Below, one piece after another: positions 47,202 through 49,453 of a DNA stretch of 49,453 nucleotides (position 1 is the stretch's first letter; each line of letters begins with the position of its first letter). The DNA is from Bradyrhizobium sp. (GTDB lineage Bacteria > Pseudomonadota > Alphaproteobacteria > Rhizobiales > Xanthobacteraceae). The notes beneath the pieces are model-generated. The model saw only the letters and a list, made by a program, of their open reading frames with translations, searched no databases and was not told the origin of the DNA. The translations under genes were made by a program, and so were the position numbers. Location: NCBI RefSeq assembly GCF_016213215.1, contig NZ_JACRAW010000068.1, positions 1-49,453 on the forward strand. The letters are read 5' to 3'.

Positions 47202-49124
47202 GTGGCTTGGGACGAAGGGTTGGATAAGGACGGTGTAGCCTACAAGATCGCAGCCACGGAGGCGGACCGCGTTCGCGTGATTGCCGGGCCAGGAACCGGC
47301 AAGTCGTATGCAATGAAACGCAGGGTTGCGCGGCTCCTGGAGGAGCAGGTCGAGCCGGAGAATGTGCTCGCCGTCACCTTCACCCGCGTTGCTGCCGAGG
47401 ATTTGCACCGCGAGCTGCAAAAACTTGAGGTGCCGGGTTGCGAGAAACTCGAAGGACAGACGCTCCACGGGCTCGCAATGCGCATTCTCGCACGCGAACA
47501 TGTGCTGAACAGTCTCGGGCGCACTCCCCGTCCGCTTAATAATTTCGAGCAGAAGGCGATGTACTGCGACATTGCTCCCGTCACTGGCGGGAAGAAGGAG
47601 TGCAAGGCTCTTGTTGAGGCCTATGAGGCCGCGTGGGCGCGTAGTCAAGGCGACGAGCCGGGCTTCCCGGCGACCAATAAGGAGAAAGCGTTTCAGAAGA
47701 TCCTGCTCGACTGGCACATATTTCATAAGAGCATGTTGATAGGCGAGGTCATTCCCTACCTCGTGCGCTATCTGAAGGACAATCCCGCAGCCGACGAGCA
47801 CACTGAGTTTGACCACGTCCTTGCGGACGAGTACCAAGACTTGAACAAGGCTGAGCAGACCGCGATCGCGTACTTGGCCGAGAACGCCCACATTTGCATC
47901 GTCGGCGACGACGACCAGTCGATCTACTCCTTCAAGAGTGCACACCCCGACGGTATTCGCGAATGGAAAGACGTTCATGCCGAATGTGCTGACTTTGAGA
48001 TGGCCGATTGCCAGCGGTGCCCCACAACTGTCGTGGCGATGGCGAACTCGCTCATCAGCCACAACAAGAACCGTGACCCGCGCGAGCTGAAGCCTATTGA
48101 GGCGAAAGGCGAGGGCGAGGTGCAGATCGTTCAGCTCACCAACCCGGCCATCGAGGCGAAGTGGATCGGGAAAAAGGTCAAAGAGCTTCTCGATGCGGGC
48201 GTACAGCCGAGCGAGATCATCGTCCTTGTCCAGCGCAAGCGGGCTGCGCGCGTGATCCTTAAAGCGCTCAAGGCTGTCGAGGTTCCCGCGAAGTCCTACT
48301 ATGAGGAGAGTCAGCTCGAAACCGACGAGGCGCAGAAGCGCTTTGCTATGTTCAAACTACTGCTCGACAAGGAAGACCGTGTGGCGCTGCGGTACCTGCT
48401 TGGCATCGATTCGAACGACTTTCGTGCACCGGCCTACGCGCGGGTGCGTGAGCACTGCGAGAATAGCGGCGACACGCCTTTCCAGGCGATGGAGAAGCTC
48501 GCAGCCGGTACACTCGAGTTGCCGCATGTGAAATCGTTGATCGAACAGTTCAACGCGATTGGCCAAGCGCTCACCGATCTCGATCTACTTACTGACGATA
48601 TGGGGCAACTCATCGACATGCTCTTTCCGGCTGATGTGGAGAGTATCACCGAGCTACGCGAATTGGCGCTCTCGGCAGCTAGCGAGGTGACGGACGCTCA
48701 CGATCTGTTCAGCGCAATGATGAAGGAGATCACGCAGCCCGACATCCCGCCCGAGGTGAAGGAAGTGCGTGTCATGAGCTTGCACAAGAGCAAGGGTCTT
48801 AGCTCGCCGTTCGTATTCATCGCACAGTGCGTGCAGGGTGTGCTGCCCCAGATTTCCGAGAAGGGCACGCCGAAGGTGATTGCGGATGCGGCGCTTGAGG
48901 AAGCTCGCCGGCTCTTCTTCGTTGGTGTGACCCGCGTGAAGGCTGGGAATTGCCATCCCGGCAGTCTCTACATTACCTACCCAAAAGAGATGCTCGCCGG
49001 CATGGCAAAGCAGCTCGGCATCCCGTTCACGAAGAGCAACTACGGGCAGGCTCAACTCTCGCCCAGCATCTTTCTCCAGGAGCTCGGGCCATCCGCTCCC
49101 AAGCCCGTCGCTGGTAAGGTGTGA
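47202..49124 (+). CDS. UvrD/Rep-type superfamily 1 helicase
   Basis: A 640-residue SF1A helicase. Motif I IAGPGTGKS (about residue 28-36), Ia VLAVTFTRVAAEDL, II LADEYQDLNKAEQ (about 209), III IVGDDDQSIYSFKSA (about 235), V VMSLHKSKGL, VI EEARRLFFVGVTRVK (about 565) are present in order. It is shorter than UvrD or Rep (about 670-720). No nuclease domain is fused. GTG at 47202 is taken because AGGGGGAAG precedes it; the frame is open from 47064, but that leader is low complexity. Candidate roles are repair or phage defence; the accessory composition and divergent unknown gene favour the latter, by inference. Confidence 0.9.
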   Translation: MAWDEGLDKDGVAYKIAATEADRVRVIAGPGTGKSYAMKRRVARLLEEQVEPENVLAVTFTRVAAEDLHRELQKLEVPGCEKLEGQTLHGLAMRILAREHVLNSLGRTPRPLNNFEQKAMYCDIAPVTGGKKECKALVEAYEAAWARSQGDEPGFPATNKEKAFQKILLDWHIFHKSMLIGEVIPYLVRYLKDNPAADEHTEFDHVLADEYQDLNKAEQTAIAYLAENAHICIVGDDDQSIYSFKSAHPDGIREWKDVHAECADFEMADCQRCPTTVVAMANSLISHNKNRDPRELKPIEAKGEGEVQIVQLTNPAIEAKWIGKKVKELLDAGVQPSEIIVLVQRKRAARVILKALKAVEVPAKSYYEESQLETDEAQKRFAMFKLLLDKEDRVALRYLLGIDSNDFRAPAYARVREHCENSGDTPFQAMEKLAAGTLELPHVKSLIEQFNAIGQALTDLDLLTDDMGQLIDMLFPADVESITELRELALSAASEVTDAHDLFSAMMKEITQPDIPPEVKEVRVMSLHKSKGLSSPFVFIAQCVQGVLPQISEKGTPKVIADAALEEARRLFFVGVTRVKAGNCHPGSLYITYPKEMLAGMAKQLGIPFTKSNYGQAQLSPSIFLQELGPSAPKPVAGKV

Positions 49125-49217
49125 CAATGTGATACGTCCGCTGCCGTAGTATCCGCTCGTACCTGGCCCAATCTGCCTGGCAGGCAAATCAGTCGAAAAC
49201 CTGTCAAGCCCCGCGGC

Positions 49218-49242
49218 AAAAATAATTCTCTTTTTCAGAATT
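49218..49242 (-). terminator. Weak candidate terminator
   Basis: AATTCT (49224-49229) and AGAATT (49237-49242) pair in a 6-bp stem overlapping the stop of the minus-strand gene, followed on that strand by ATTTTT (49218-49223). The stem is short and AT-rich, so termination is uncertain. Confidence 0.3.
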
Positions 49243-49453
49243 CGGATTTGGCGTATAGATCGTCCGTCTCACCCGGCACGAGGGGCGGTCGTACGTCGTC
49301 ACGAAACGCGGGTTGAGATGCGGTGGACGCGGCAGCGTCGGGCGCGCAGGCAGTCGCAGGGCTGGCCTTCAAGGCTGGTGAGCGATCAGGCGGCGCGCGG
49401 ACGAACGACGATGAAGCGCGTCCTTGCTTCGGTTCGATGGCGAGCACACGCCA
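49235..49453 (-). CDS. C-terminal end of an unknown protein (cut by window edge)
   Basis: The frame is open to the right edge, so this is the tail of a longer protein or a short protein starting at GTG 49447. About 70 residues are visible, rich in Pro, Ala and Ser (PPDRSPALKASPATACAPDA) and ending DDLYAKSEF. This composition indicates a disordered tail. No family can be named. Confidence 0.4.
   Translation of the reverse strand, partial: WRVLAIEPKQGRASSSFVRAPPDRSPALKASPATACAPDAAASTASQPAFRDDVRPPLVPGETDDLYAKSEF

Noticed and set aside
46252..49124. Gabija system
   Set aside because: The helicase is UvrD-like as in GajB, but no OLD/TOPRIM nuclease (GajA) is adjacent and the neighbour has no nuclease motif.
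49174..49186. Palindrome TGCCTGGCAGGCA after the helicase as a terminator
   Set aside because: The centre is a single base, so a stable loop would consume most of the stem, and no T run follows.
47013..49245. Similar sequences near 47015 (TAATTTCTCTTTCTGAAAAC) and 49223 (TAATTCTCTTTTTCAGAATT) as attachment repeats around the helicase
   Set aside because: They match only with gaps and mismatches, and no integrase is visible.

Overview
The window reads as chromosomal DNA of a high-GC alphaproteobacterium, most likely Bradyrhizobium or a close relative (Nitrobacteraceae). This is inferred from gene content: a MucR-type regulator, DUF1491, DUF2336 and DUF5330 proteins, a methylmalonyl-CoA mutase pair, a tripartite tricarboxylate transporter (TTT), a hairpin-forming intergenic repeat, and CtrA- and FixK-like boxes. 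No rRNA, tRNA, CRISPR array or intact insertion sequence was seen. No database could be searched, so family names come from motifs and recalled families.

Layout, left to right. (1) 1-2563, minus strand: TTT operon tctC-tctB-tctA, with TctA cut by the left edge. (2) 2706-4308, minus: two tandem RsiV-like (DUF3298) exported proteins. (3) 4361-8883, minus: methylmalonyl-CoA mutase small and large subunits with a GFA-family zinc protein between them. (4) 8979-10694, minus: folate genes folP-folB-folK. (5) 10796-12208, minus: three small proteins (membrane, helix-hairpin-helix, helical). (6) 12555-15718, plus: HerA-like ATPase and an M20 dipeptidase, the latter followed by a terminator. (7) 15827-20170: GT39-type glycosyltransferase, proline-rich membrane protein, MucR, SufE and a DUF5330 protein. 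(8) 20557-26039: DivJ/PleC-like PAS histidine kinase, peptidoglycan-binding protein, 66-residue membrane protein, DUF1491, DUF2336, a 62-residue protein and a lipoprotein. (9) 26317-29629: a probable accessory patch with an M15-like peptidase, an atypical low-GC aspartokinase-like protein and an alpha/beta hydrolase. (10) 29651-33093, minus: class A penicillin-binding protein with DUF1214 and DUF1254 partners. (11) 33393-35649, plus: UPF0260 protein and a DHA2 drug-efflux MFS. (12) 35667-43985, minus: a repeat protein, then a translationally coupled signalling operon of a seven-GAF histidine kinase, a receiver and a receiver-adenylate cyclase. (13) 44319-45953, minus: ThDP-dependent enzyme. 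(14) 46252-49453: accessory end with a coiled-coil protein, a divergent UvrD-like helicase and a gene cut by the right edge.

The main regulatory signals are two TTAA-N7-TTAA (CtrA-type) boxes in one divergent promoter at 24879-25006, a near-match upstream of the DivJ-like kinase, and two TTGA-N6-TCAA (FixK/FNR-type) boxes at 12468 and 23088. Together with MucR and the DivJ-like kinase, they suggest that several otherwise uncharacterised genes between about 20 and 26 kb are tied to cell-cycle or oxygen control. The least explained elements are the seven-GAF kinase to cyclase operon, the repeat protein upstream of it, and the helicase/coiled-coil pair at the right end.
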